NCBI GenBank assembly: GCA_036365145.1
Contig: JAEOAD010000015.1
Location: 12,827,501-12,891,500 of the forward strand
Direction: 5' to 3'
DNA: 64,000 nucleotides
DNA from: Orientallactaga sibirica
Taxonomy: Eukaryota; Chordata; Mammalia; Rodentia; Dipodidae
The notes below the pieces were generated by a model. That model ran no database searches. It was given only the letters and a program-made list of their open reading frames with translations, and was not told where the DNA came from. Each line of letters begins with the position of its first letter. Position 1 is the first letter of the stretch. The translations under genes were made by a program, and so were the position numbers. This document shows positions 46,940 to 57,918 of this stretch, in pieces.

Positions 46940-47655
46940 CTTGATGCAATTCCAAGAGTGGTATTTTAATGCAAATAAGAGCTGTATATCCCAAGCTTAA
47001 AGTCCTTTAGGGACTTAAATAGTATAAAAGATTAACCTCTTATCTTGTTATAAAAACCTTCTGTCAGATCTCTGCCAATCTCAATTCACTCTTCAGATCT
47101 CTTTCACTGCATGAAATGTACCACACTTCTTGCTCTTCTTGGCTTTTCTGCATGGAACACTTTCTTCCTGACAGCATGGCCTCTTGGTATAAATGTTATT
47201 CATAGAAAGCTTTCCATGTATGTCATACCATCTTGTAGTAATTCTCTATATAGTCATCACCAGGTCTACATTGTTTATGTGCATGTATTCTTATCTGACT
47301 ATCATATTCTTAGCTAGAACAGTAATTTTTTAAAAATCTTTATTTATATATTTAAGATGGAGCGATAAAGAGAGAAAGAGAGTAGACATGCCAGGGCCTC
47401 CTGCTGCTGCAAACAAACTCCAAATGTATGTGCCACTTTGTTCATCTACATTTACTTGGGTACTGGGGAATTGAACCCAGTCCATCAGGATTTTTACGGA
47501 AGCATGCTTAACCACTGAGTCATCTCTTCAGCCCTTAAATAATAATTTTTGTTAGCACAGGCTCTTTGTCCATCCTTCTTAACAAGTGCTATTGTCAGGT
47601 CAACCAAGACACATACTAGGGACTGAAAAACAAATACTTGACAAATTAATTGATG
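46940..47655 (+). mobile_element. L2 LINE 3' end, interrupted by a SINE
   Basis: Sense L2 3' region as I recall it: 'tttctgcatggaacactttc' (ctgcctggaacgctcttcc), 'tagctagaacagtaattttt', then after the SINE 'gttagcacaggctctttgtc ... catactagggactgaaaaac aaatacttgacaaattaatt' (agtaggcgctcaataaatatttgttgaatgaatg). Mammal-wide, very old. Confidence 0.65.
47332..47534 (-). mobile_element. DIP-like SINE inside L2
   Basis: Antisense short-type copy ending 'catctcttcagccc'. taattttt occurs on both sides (about 47323-47330 and 47543-47550). Confidence 0.92.
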
Positions 47656-47780
47656 TTCTTATGATCATGAGGCTATCCTGGCTCAACACCTATATTTTAC
47701 CAATCGGGAACCTGAGACTTAAAGAAGCGTATTATTTATTCCAAATCACTTGTGCGAATAAGTATCCTTCCCATTGACAC
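47656..47780 (+). mobile_element. MIR-like fragment
   Basis: 'cacctatattttaccaatcg ggaacctgagacttaaagaa gcg' follows sense MIR (cccattttacagatgaggaaactgaggc). Short. Confidence 0.45.
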
Positions 47781-48288
47781 CATTCCCAGCCAAATGTTCT
47801 TTGTTTGGATTAATGTTAGAATGTGGGATGCAAAAAACAAACAAACAAACAAACAAAAAACTCAACACAGTTGTCAGTGAGAATTCATTAGACAAGCCCT
47901 GCCTTCAGGTCTTGGGAATGAAGTATAATGGCATATGTCTACCTAAATCCGAAAAAACACTCAAAATAAAGTTGTATTTCTTGGAAACCCAAGGAAAGCA
48001 TTGGTCTTAAATAGGTAGTTTCCATGTTTGTTTGAAGGGAGGACAAATGTTGAATTTCATTAGTGATAGAAAACATATGTGTATTCTTGATTCCCATCCC
48101 AGGGAAGTCAGCTGTTTAGGACTTGACTCCCATTTCTTTCACCTTAACAAGCCATGTATTTGCCAACATGGCTGTATCCCAGAAATCTGAAGAATATGAG
48201 GCTATAGAATTAGATGGAGTAAAAAAAAAAAAAAAAAAAAAAAAGACCCTGAATGTCAATAGGTATTTGGCTTTTAAATATTTCTTTT
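47781..48288. other. Unassigned with (CAAA)n and A24
   Basis: It contains (CAAA)n at about 47,834-47,860 and 24 A at 48,221-48,244. No element body adjoins them. Confidence 0.4.
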
Positions 48289-48289
48289 C

Positions 48290-48490
48290 GGGGCCGGAGC
48301 CATAGCTCAGCAGTTAATATGCTTGTCTGCAACTCCTAATGACCTAGGTTTGATTCCCTTGTACCCATGTAAAGCCAGATGCACAAAGTGGTGCATGTAT
48401 CATATCTGAAGTTTTTTGTTTTTTCTTTGCAGTGGTTAGAGGTCCTGGTCCCCCCGTCTCTTCCCCCCTCTCTCTCTTATGTTTTATATA
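48290..48490 (+). mobile_element. DIP-like SINE, short type, diverged
   Basis: ggggccggagccatagctca ... 'gtaaagccagatgcacaaag' ... CT tract. The tail runs into a short (TA)n and then an antisense B1. Confidence 0.85.
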
Positions 48491-48498
48491 TATATATT

Positions 48499-48643
48499 TG
48501 GTTTTTCGAGGTATGGTCTCACTCTAGCCCAGGCTGACCCAGGATTCACCATGTAGTCTCAGGGTGGCCCCAAACTCATGGCGATCCTCCTACTTCTGCC
48601 TCCCTAGTGCTGGGATTAAAGGTGTGTGCCACCATGCCCAGCA
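48499..48643 (-). mobile_element. B1 SINE
   Basis: Antisense B1 (ggtttttcgaggtatggtct ... ctgggattaaaggtgtgtgc caccatgcccagc). Full length, placed tail to tail against the DIP-like SINE. Confidence 0.95.
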
Positions 48644-49257
48644 CATTTAAAATTTTAAGCAAAAGACTTGTGATGAGATGTTAATTTCCAATGGGTCTCT
48701 TTGGCTTTAGAAGTAGAGGATGGATTAGAAGAGAAGACTGATGTGAGAGGAAGATCACTTGCCTGATCACTACAATCATCTAAGCATGAGATGTTGCAGG
48801 CATGAGGCATGACAATGAAAGTGATGCAGAGATAAGTGAGGGTCTGAGATATAACCCACAGTATAACATCTGTGAGAATGCTTTCTAGGTCTACTAATTG
48901 CTTCTCTGGTGTCAGGTGTGGCCATGGACTATTTCAAATAATGAAAACATGAGCTTTAAGTTTCATGACTGCCTTACCCAGGGTTTAATACAGTTGGTGG
49001 CAGTTAGAGTCTCCCACAAACCACTGAAGTCTATGCCCTAACTTATCCTCTCATTAACTGAGCCTGGATATGGGAGTAAGTCCTGAAGGGATGATTTAAG
49101 AATGTTTCCTGCCATAACGTTTAAAGGGACAGTGAGCACAGGAGCTCTATGTCAACCCCCCTGACAATTCCATCAAAGAACCTGTGGGAGGCTTTTGTCA
49201 AAACCATGTAACCAGATCTTAGAAGATTTGCTCACATTTATGTCCTTTACTCCACCT
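48644..49257. other. Unassigned, possibly old LTR-derived in part
   Basis: 49,000-49,230 has a faint MLT1-like rhythm (tctcccacaaaccactgaag ... gtgggaggcttt) but not enough to call. Confidence 0.3.
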
Positions 49258-49560
49258 ATGTTATTTTAACCCCAAGAAATAGAAATATACATAAAGATTT
49301 ATGTAAAAGGATATGTATAGCACTTCTGTTTATATTAGCCAAAACGAATTATGTATTTAATATATGTTTAACAATATACAATAGGATGATGAAATAAGTG
49401 GTAGTATATTTTTAGAGATGCCATACTCAGCAATCAGAAGAATCATAATGCAGAAGAACCTAGAGGGTCCTTAGAAATCCATCACTGGGCTATGGTGTAC
49501 TATATAAAAAATAATCATGATAGCTCATTTGCATTAATTATTCCAGAAGCAGAAAAATAA
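49258..49560 (+). mobile_element. L1M 3'-end fragment
   Basis: 'accccaagaaatagaaatat acataaagatttatgtaaaa ggatatgtatagcacttctg tttatattagcc' follows a recalled sense L1M 3' end (aaagaaataaaaatgtacataaagatgtatgcacaaggatgttcattgcagcattatttataatagc). Truncated. Confidence 0.6.
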
Positions 49561-49730
49561 AACACAGTATATTCTTGGAAATGGAAATCCACAGTTCACA
49601 TTTTTTTAACCAATTTCTAGATCTTTCAATTATTCTCCCAATTACTAAGGTTTTTGACTTATAGATTATGGATATATTAAGTTAAATAGATTGAAGTTAT
49701 ATATTGAGTAATCATGTTTGCAATCCAGAA

Positions 49731-49910
49731 CTGCACTGTCTAACATAGCAGCCACTAGCCATCAGTGACTATTCAAACATAATTTAATAATTATAATGAA
49801 ATAAAATCCACAGTATAGTGCACTGGTCACATTTCAAGTGTGTTATAGGTACACATGATCAGAAACTGGGAGCACTCCTCCACTGTAGAACCTTCTACTG
49901 GACAATGCTG
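49731..49910 (+). mobile_element. hAT-like MER DNA transposon relic
   Basis: 'ctgtctaacatagcagccac tagccatcagtgactattca' and, at the far end, 'cacatttcaagtgtgttata ... ccttctactggacaatgctg' match a palindromic non-autonomous MER element (ctgtccaatacggtagccac ... ttctattggacagcgctg). Strand is by convention. Confidence 0.65.
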
Positions 49911-50214
49911 TTCTCAGGTTGGCTGTCACTGAACCATGTGCTAAGGCATCAGGAAGAGATGCATGTCTGTCCTCAGAACTGTCTCCACTAAGACACACAA
50001 GTGAAATAGCATCTTACAATGCTTGGGCTTGCTCTGGCTGGATACAGGGCCCAGTGCTGTCCCCATGCCTGTAGCTGAAAGGCTCTTGGCCACAGCCTCC
50101 TACCTCTAGGAATCAGTGTCATAGTGGAATCACAGCATTAATCAAATAAATAATCATTTACTAAGACTTTTAAGGAATGATTTGCTTTCTGGAAAAGGCA
50201 TTTAGTTTTTTCAT

Positions 50215-50460
50215 TCACTGAGAAAGTGTGTACTCAATGCCTGCCATGTATAAAGGATGTTATACTTTATAGAAATTTGGTATACCAAATAGTGATAAGT
50301 AGTATAGAGGGAGAAAATGGAACAGAGAAAGCCAGGAAAAAGAGGTAAAAATATCCCAATTTAAGGTGTGCATCATGGAGCCTGGAAGGAAGGTCATGTG
50401 CTTGGGTCAGATATTTAGACACACCCTGACTGATAAGCTGATGGTTATACAAAGATCTGA
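50215..50460 (+). mobile_element. Ancient mammalian repeat fragment (as at 1.8-2.3 kb)
   Basis: 'gtactcaatgcctgccatgt ... agtgataagtagtatagagg gag' resembles 'gcacctactatgtgccagg ... gtgataagtgctatggag'. Weak. Confidence 0.35.
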
Positions 50461-50504
50461 AAAGATCAATTCTTTGTTTTAAAGACAGGTACAGGTGGAA
50501 TACA

Positions 50505-50856
50505 TGTGTATGTGTGTTCATTTGTGTGCGGGTGTACTGTGTGTGTTCGCGTGTGTGTGTGCATGCACGCACGTGTGTGTGCACATGTGTGAGGAGGACA
50601 GAGGTCAAAGTCAGTTGTCTCCTTTCACTCTCCTCACTATTTTATTAAGACAGGCACTTTGACCGAACCCAGAGCTTACCAATTTGGCTAGTTAGCCAGC
50701 TTCCCTCAGGGATCCATCTGTCTGCACCTCCTGAGTGCTGGGATTATAGGTGTGCACCATCACACTCAGCATTCATGTGGGCTCTAGGTATCCAAATTCA
50801 GGTCCTCATGCTAGGACTGCAAGCACTTCTCCCAACTGAACCATATCCTCAGCCTC
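50505..50856 (-). mobile_element. B4 SINE
   Basis: Antisense B4: alternating GT/GC/CA tract (50,508-50,592), 'gaggacagaggtcaaag' spacer, B1 half (gagtgctgggattataggtg), ID half ('atccaaattcaggtcctcat ... ccatatcctcagcct'). Confidence 0.88.
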
Positions 50857-50903
50857 AAGCGGCAATTCTTACTGGATCTTCAGTTTGACAATGTACTTCA
50901 ATA

Positions 50904-51342
50904 CCTGAGGAGAGAATCAGCCCATGACACCTCACCAGGGCACCAGCTGAAGCCATAGAGTTATAGTGGAAATGAGCAAGAGTGCTGCTTTGTGGGTGAA
51001 CCTGGAACCAGCACAAGGGTGAAGGAGATAGACAGAAAGAACACTCAGCTCCTACCAAATCAGATATCCAGAAACACAGAGACTCCCAAAACCTCATCAC
51101 TGAAATAGACCTAAAATGAACCCAACAAGGCTCAGGGAAATTCATGGAAGAGGGGGCAGAAAGTTTGTTAGAGCCATGAGTTAGGTCATTATACACAGAG
51201 TCATTGTCTCTCCCACATAACTGATGGCTACCCCCATAAGGCAAGACCCACATTCCCCATGGGGGGGGGGAGGACAGGGAGAAGGCTAACGATGGTACCC
51301 CCATGGCTGTATATATACTATATACATAACTAATAAAAAAAA
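50904..51342 (+). mobile_element. 5'-truncated L1 3'UTR
   Basis: About 440 bp: 'acctgaggagagaatcagcc', 'ggctcagggaaattcatgga', tail 'aactaataaaaaaaa'. Nearly the same segment as at 42,260-42,732. Its antisense strand holds a 169-codon open frame (see findings). Confidence 0.88.
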
Positions 51343-51477
51343 GTGTGTGTGCTAAAGGTGACAAGATGTCTATTACCTGAACAACACTAATGGGAAATCT
51401 TGTTGATTTTCTGAGAACTGTATGCAGGCCATTGCTCCCCTCTGATATTCAGTGTCCCCATAATCCATAAAGTATTT

Positions 51478-51708
51478 TTTAATGTTCATTTTAATTTTCT
51501 TTACTTATTTATATTTGAGACAGAGAGAAAAGGAGAGAGAGAGAGACAGAGAGAGAATGGGCATGCTAGGGTCTCCAGCCACTGCAAGTGAACTCCAGAC
51601 ACAGGTGCCACTTTGTGCATCTGGCTTATGTGGGCCCTGGAGAATTGAACCTGGGTCCTTAGACTTCACAGGCAAGAGCATTTACCATTAATCCATCTTT
51701 CCAGCCCT
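51478..51708 (-). mobile_element. DIP-like SINE, short type
   Basis: Antisense copy. ccataaagtattt (51465-51477) and ccatgaagtattt (51709-51721) form a 13-bp duplication with one mismatch. Confidence 0.95.
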
Positions 51709-51721
51709 CCATGAAGTATTT

Positions 51722-52389
51722 GGATTAGATGGCATCCAAAGAGACATCTGGTTCTTCAACTTTCTACTTTATGTACCAACAGGAGTGAATTAGGGTCAGC
51801 TTGTGTGCCAACTATTAGACTCATATTTTTGTTGAATAAACATTAATTGAGCAGAAGCCATATGCATGCTTAGCTTTTCACAAATGCTGACATTAAGAAG
51901 GTCCACATGCTGACTTCACTTTCAAGAAGCGCTCGGGGTGTGCTGCAGCAGATTCCCTTGTGTCTCCGAGGCCTGTGCTTTATTACTGGCTGAGAAGTTC
52001 GGGCGTGCTGCCCTCCAGGCATCCCAGCCATATCGCATAGTCATGCTGGGGGCCTAGGGCCCAAGGCTATCAATCACCCTGAAGCTGGAGGCCGGGCATT
52101 CCAGCCTCCCCAGAGTCCAGACTCCCTTCAAGAATAATGTGTCCTAGATGGAGTAACTGTCTCCACACATGATGATGGTGATGGATGGTTCAAGAAAAAC
52201 ATTCTTCATTCAAGGCAGTCCACGTGTGCACTTCAGTGCTGGGCCAGGTTCTGGCTGGGATGCCTGCTGTTCTACATTCTCTTAGCTGTTGTCACCTTTC
52301 CTCTTTCCTGACAAATGGACCCATTTCACAGCCTGAGTGACTCATGATTGCTTTAGGAAGTCGGGATTGACCCAATGCAATGAAGGAAG
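51722..52389. other. Unassigned, locally GC-richer
   Basis: 51,920-52,130 is GC-richer than its neighbours and has a few CpGs (aagcgctcggggtgtgctgc). No gene structure is recognised. Confidence 0.35.
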
Positions 52390-52700
52390 AAAATAAAGAC
52401 AATTTGTTATCTTGACATCTTCAACCTCCATCCTCATCTTAGTACACCCCTGCTGAAAAACCTACAGTGGTTCCTTCTCAACCATGGGATGTTATCCAAA
52501 ATCCATTGCCATCAGGCTCCAGCAGTGCAACCTTCATTCCCACTGCCAAATTATGCATGCATAATTCACTCAAACATGCCATGGATTTTCCTACCCTTAT
52601 AACAAGTTCACATGGCTGAAATCTTAACAACCTTTGCCCAAGTATGTGGTGGTCTCTGAGAAGACATCCCATTGCATGTCCTAGACATGATTATTCAGCA
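52390..52700 (+). mobile_element. L2 LINE fragment
   Basis: 'ctgctgaaaaacctacagtg gttcc', 'gttatccaaaatccattgcc', 'cactcaaacatgccatggat', 'acaacctttgcccaagtatg' follows sense L2 (cttcagtggctccccattgc ... ataaaatccaaactcc ... gcctttgcacatgctgtt). Confidence 0.55.
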
Positions 52701-53145
52701 TTGGATGCATACAGCCTAGGGCTTGGAGTACTTCTGCTCACCGAAGAAATTCTGAGTTACTTGTGACTTCTGTGTCAGAGCTACTGTCCACCATCCCTTC
52801 TATGCCAGCAGCGGTGCCATCCATAAGGGGTGAGGGACCAGGTTTCCTAGTTTCAGCCTTGGTCCACCCAAAATGAGTCTAGGTTTGTCAGCCCAACAAA
52901 GTCATACCACGTGTGAAGAGATAGGCTTCCACTCTTAGGTCCAGGTTGACTAAAGTCTCTGTGAATCAGGTATCAATGACTTACAAATAGCAACTTCATG
53001 AACCAAAAGCATTCACATGATTGTTCAAGCCACCAGTTGTATTCTACCTGGATAGATCTGCCTTAAGTATTACGTAAGTCTCAAATTTCTGTAAGCCTGG
53101 AAGGTTTGTAAAATAACTATTTATGGCTATACCACCGTAAGATAT
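52701..53145. other. No recognisable feature
   Basis: Unassigned. Confidence 0.4.
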
Positions 53146-53360
53146 ATTTATATTTTTATTTATTTATAAATGTATTGAGCAGAGGAGAGAGAGACAGATA
53201 GAAAGAGAGAAGGGGCATACCAGAGCCTCTAGTCACTGCAAACAAACTCCAGATGCATGTACCACCTCGTGCATCTGGCTTACATGGGTACTGGAGAATT
53301 GAACTGGGTCCTTAGATTTCTTAAGCATGTACCTTAACCAATAAGTTACCTCTCTAGCTC
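53146..53360 (-). mobile_element. DIP-like SINE, short type, old
   Basis: Antisense copy with a (TTTA)-type tail, 'ccagatgcatgtaccacctc' and the end 'acctctctagctc'. Confidence 0.9.
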
Positions 53361-53377
53361 CAAAATATGAATTTTTT

Positions 53378-53532
53378 TTTTTTTTTTTGGTTTTTCGAGG
53401 TAGGGTCTCACTCTGGCCCAGGCTGACCTGGAATTAACTATGTAGTCTCAGGGTGGCCTTGAACTCACGGCGATCCTCCTACCTCTGCCTCCCGAGTGCT
53501 GGGATTAAAGGCGTGTGCCACCACGCCAGGCC
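53378..53532 (-). mobile_element. B1 SINE, young
   Basis: Close to the B1 consensus (ggtttttcgaggtagggtct ... ctgggattaaaggcgtgtgc caccacgcc). 16-bp duplication aaaatatgaatttttt at 53362-53377 and 53533-53548. Confidence 0.97.
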
Positions 53533-53549
53533 AAAATATGAATTTTTTA

Positions 53550-53744
53550 TTTTTTATTCATTTATTTATTTGAGAGAGAGATTGAGAATGATAATGGTGG
53601 CGCCAAGGACTCTAGCCACTGCAAATGAACTCTAGACACATGCGCCACCTTATGCAGCTGGCTTACATGGGTACTGGGGAATCAAACCTGAGTCCCTGGA
53701 CTTTGCAGGCAAGCTCCTTAACCACTAAGCAATCTCTCTAGCCC
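53550..53744 (-). mobile_element. DIP-like SINE, short type
   Basis: Antisense copy ending 'caatctctctagcccc', directly after the B1 duplication. Confidence 0.92.
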
Positions 53745-53747
53745 CAC

Positions 53748-54586
53748 AATAAGTTTTTTACTATTATTAAGTAGAAACTGTGTATGGGCACATCATATGT
53801 TGGTACCTCCTGCCTGCCCCCACACCACTGAGGGCCCTCCTTAGTGGGATTACTGGTATTCACCATGTAGTTGTGGGTTATGGGTTGTGAGAGCAGCAGT
53901 CCGTCATTGTGGAGGGCTATGTCTCTGGATATTCCTTCCTGCCCTGTGGCTCTTACATTGTTTCCACCCCTTCTTCAATAACCTTCCCTGAGCCTTGGTG
54001 GGTGTGATTTAATTGTACTTTAGTGTTGAGTTCTCAGCAGCTTCTTATTTCTGCTTTGGTGCATTTTGAGTATCCTCTGTGTCTGTCTGCATCACCCTGG
54101 CCAGGTTATCAGGCTTGCCATGGAAGCAGAAGTCTTGCTTACCTGTGCGGTTTCACCTGGGCCCTGGCTGCTGTGTGAGGGGTGGTTCATTTCCTGTCAG
54201 GGAGTCAGCTATCTATACTTGTTTTCTTGGTAGATTACAATTGTCCTTTGTTAATACTTTATTAAAAACAAAAACCAATTTTCCAATAGAGAGTAAGATT
54301 AGGATAGGTTAAAGGGGATAAGCATTACTAATTGAGAGGGAATTTGATGAATGTAGCCTCAGTTTTAGATGAAAGCTCATGGGAGCTTCTCATTGGAGTC
54401 CATTATTTTGGTCTCCAACGGGTTCTGAGTTGGTTCCTCTTTCCAGTTATGGGTTCTTTTCTATTGAGTGGATCTCCTAGCTAGTCAAAGAGCCATTAGT
54501 TACACTCCTAGGCTGTGTGCCACTATTGTCCAGGTGTATACATCTTGTTAGGTTTGTTGTTTTCATATAGCAGTGTCCCTTTAAAA

Positions 54587-54645
<59 letters not shown>

Positions 54646-54835
54646 ATTTGAGAGAGAGAGAGAGAATGGGGCACACCAGGGCCTCCAGCCACTGCAAATG
54701 AACTCCAGATGCATGTGCCCCCTGGTGCAGCTGGCTTATGTGGGTCCTGGAGAGTTGAACTGGGATCCTTTGGCTTTGCAGGCAAATGCCTTAACTACTA
54801 AGCCATATCTCCAGCTCCCAGTGTCCCCTTTTAAG
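53748..54835 (-). mobile_element. L1 3'UTR, interrupted by a SINE
   Basis: Antisense copy: 'gttggtacctcctgcctgcc', 'tgagccttggtgggtgtgat', 'gagtatcctctgtgtctgtc', 'ggctgtgtgccactattgtc', 'acatcttgttaggtttgttg'. Relative to other copies it has an insert or divergence near 54,235-54,275. The left edge holds the inverted tail. Confidence 0.8.
54583..54818 (-). mobile_element. DIP-like SINE with (AT)25 tail, inside L1 3'UTR
   Basis: Antisense copy. The tail has become an A run followed by about 25 AT units (54,594-54,642). cagtgtcccttt (54571-54582) and cagtgtccccttt (54819-54831) mark the target duplication. Confidence 0.93.
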
Positions 54836-54862
54836 TGCAAGGATCTTCACTATTGATCCACA

Positions 54863-55037
54863 TCTGTGATTCTCAAACACTGAAGAGAATCCAGACACCT
54901 GGAGGCTTTTTAAAGCATGGGAGTTTGGCTTTAAATGCAGAGTTTCTGACTCAGTAGGTCTGAAGTTGAGCTAATCATTTTTGCTTCTAATCAGTTTCCA
55001 GGAAATGATGCTGCTGTCTATACTTTGAAAGTCACCG
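54863..55037 (+). mobile_element. MER5A-like hAT-Charlie DNA transposon
   Basis: 'tgattctcaaacactgaaga ... cacctggaggctttttaaag ... agagtttctgactcagtagg tctgaagttg ... aggaaatgatgctgctg' closely tracks the recalled MER5A consensus. Palindromic, so the strand is by convention. Confidence 0.8.
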
Positions 55038-55049
55038 GCCAGACTTTAT

Positions 55050-55284
55050 AATCTCCTTTTCAAATCATCCTTTCCAAGCTTTGATGACATAAGGCTATCA
55101 TTTCATATCATTATTATCCTAGCATAAATTAAATTAGTGCATTTTACTTTTTTTCTAAACTGTAAGGATCTTCTCTCCTGTTCAAGATGGCTCCCTATTG
55201 GTTAACATAAGTCCAAGAAAAATATTTAGTAAATTAAAGAATCTATTGAACAGTGGGGATGAGAAGGTGTCCAAAGAATCCCTG

Positions 55285-55315
<31 letters not shown>

Positions 55316-57057
55316 CCTGAGAATAGAGGATCATTAAGGAAACATTCAGCCCTAAGTCTTTCAATTAGGAAATTGGGTTGTTTGGGTATAAATGTGTCCA
55401 ATTAGTTCATAGCTCCTAAGGACCGTGGCTGGCCCTGGGAAGTATCCATGGAGATGGCTATGTCCTTGATGCACCCTGGTTACCTGAGGAGTCTCAAAAA
55501 AGGTGCAAGAAAGGTGGTTGCAGAAGGTTTCTGTAGCACTTGTTGAATGCTCTGCCTCAACATGAATCAAGGATTCTTTTCCATATGCAAGTGGTTGTTG
55601 GGCACTGAGAGGTATCTTTATGATCTTTATCTATGTCTAAGAACCAATGTATATGGGAGGCACATTTTCAGCTATCTCCTTTGCATAGTTACACAAACAA
55701 CCCTGCATCCAAGGAGGTACTATTTACATACACTTGTACATTTGCATTGACACATCCGGATTTTTCTGTAAAATTAGAAAATGTTCTGTACAGAACTGTG
55801 AAGTTATATAAAACATGGAAAACATTTCAAGGAACCCTGCCTCCTACTCTGTATAACATAGAAATACCAAAGCCTTTCCTTTAATGTTCAATTAAAGAAA
55901 CAAGCTAACCAATATTGTTGGTTTATATGGTACCTTTTACCAAAACAAAATAGTTCTCTGTGCACGTGGCTTTTAGCATTTAATCAGGAAACTTGAATGT
56001 TCTGAGCATCTGGCTGTCTTAATGAGAGGATTGTAAAAACACCAGGAAGTAAATTAAAATTAAATTTTCTAAAAAGGAGGGGAAAATGCAGTAGAAAGGT
56101 AACATTAACATTCCAAAATGCTAAAGCCTCCTTGGGACTTCTGAGTTCCAGTCTCACAACCAGGTAGGGGTAGCCAATATTTAGATGGCTCTTGTGATGT
56201 GGACAGTCAAATTCATCAGTAAGTGTACCTTCGTGCCAAGCCTGCAGGGGGCTTTTCTCTTCTCAACTGCTGGGCAGCTGCTTTGATGACCACCTTTTAT
56301 GGATTGGGACAACCTGCATTTTACCCCCTGCTACTCCTTGGCAAAGGCAACTGAATGCTAGCAGTGTGTTTTCTCAAATGTTCCGGTTAACGACCCAACT
56401 GTGGAACTACTTGCTGGGCTGCTTCTCTGGAGTGGTCATTACAATATTTCATTCTTCTTGCTTAATTTCAGACTGTGCTTCCTCCACACATAAATATATC
56501 AAACTATATAAAAACCAGAACTTTTATCTGCATAGAGGGGTTTAGAGTGTTGGTTTCTCTTGCTCCATAGGACAAGAAAAATCATTGTTTCCCCTTTTGG
56601 TTTAGAGACTTGATTTATGCAGGCTCGCCTTTCAGGCTTCTGTTTCAGATGTGCGACTCTCATGGGTGTGTACGTATTTGCTTGGGGCTACTGACAGGAG
56701 TTTAATTCATGATTTACAATCTGTAGGCTTCAGATGAAGAATGAATTTTGATTTAAGGAAATACATTCTACATGGCTTTTATTTTCCACTGAGTATCAAC
56801 TATTAGTTGGTTTTAGCTAAATAAAAAAAAATGAAGTATGGCTTTTGCTAGAAGGTCCTTTCTGGTGAAATTCAGATGGATTAGAAACTGAATATTTCCC
56901 ATGTAACCTCATGAAATAAGGCTCCCTCTCCAAAAGTCCGACTGAGTTCCTCCAGGGAGGAGCACTCAGTTGTGCTAACTAGTAGTTGGGTGTTAGAATC
57001 CTTCCCTGATCATAAGTTTGGTTTCTCACTCATTCATTTTCAATATTCTCTGCAGAA
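55050..57057. other. Longest repeat-poor stretch
   Basis: About 2 kb with no SINE, LINE or LTR that I can recognise, only a 27-T run at about 55,290-55,316. Short frames (60-83 aa) show no family resemblance. It may hold conserved non-coding sequence. Confidence 0.4.
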
Positions 57058-57335
57058 GGGTGGGAAGCTTGTTCAATAAATAAAGCACTTTCTATGCAAG
57101 TGCAAACACCTGAACTCAGATCCCCACAGCCCTTGTAAAGTAGAACACTGTAGCAGGTATTTGTAATCCTAGGGCATCTACAGTAAAGTGGAAGTGTCAG
57201 GCAGGAGAATTGACTGGAAGCTGGTGAACCAGCTTAGAAAAAGCTCCGTAAATAAAGCAATTCTCTAACCTGGTGAAGGCAGCCATGAACAATGAGACAT
57301 AAAGGCAAGGTTAACATACTGGTGGGAGGTGGCCT
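57058..57335 (+). mobile_element. B4 SINE
   Basis: Sense B4: 'agggtgggaagcttgttcaa ... gcaagtgcaaacacctgaac tcagatccccacagccc', 'gtagcaggtatttgtaatcc', 'ggcaggagaattgactggaa', 'cctggtgaaggcag'. Diverged; no CA-rich end left. Confidence 0.75.
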
Positions 57336-57918
57336 ACTAGATCACAGTGATGGGATGGATGCGATGGAGAGGACCTCATGTCTTCTCCCTTATACACAAT
57401 GACCATAGCTTTGAATGACATTACCTGCTTTGAATATGCTGCAGGCTTATTGGAAATACTTGAACGTTGAGGTGTGGGAAAACATGGCAGGTATTTTACA
57501 AACCCTGTTTCATAAAACTATACAATTGTAAATATTTTAATGAATTAATATTGTTAGTAGGATTTTCTTACGTCTTTACGGCTTATAATAGTTCCAATAC
57601 TCTCCTCTATTCCCCTGCCCTGGACCCTTCCTGGCTCTCTCTAGATTTCTCTCACTAATAAGATCTTCATGAAAGAATACTTGAGTAATGTTGTCTTTAT
57701 CCATGATCCACTTATGCACGTATTTGTACTAATGCTCATTGACTTTCTCTTGTCTCAGAGGGATTAGATGTTAGCTAGGCTTCAAAATTCACTGTAGACA
57801 GAGAACTGGGAGGAAAAATAAAAGCAACAGAGTGATTCTGCCATCAGTGTCTGTACCATTACTTCCTTATCCTTCCTTCTCGTGCTGGCAGAACAGAACC
57901 TCTCAGCCACGACTATGT
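57336..57918. other. No recognisable feature
   Basis: Unassigned. Confidence 0.4.

Noticed and set aside
48990..49230. MLT1-like LTR
   Set aside because: Only a faint resemblance; too diverged to support without an alignment.
51920..52130. Possible CpG island or promoter
   Set aside because: Locally GC-richer, but with only a handful of CpGs over about 200 bp and no adjacent exon.
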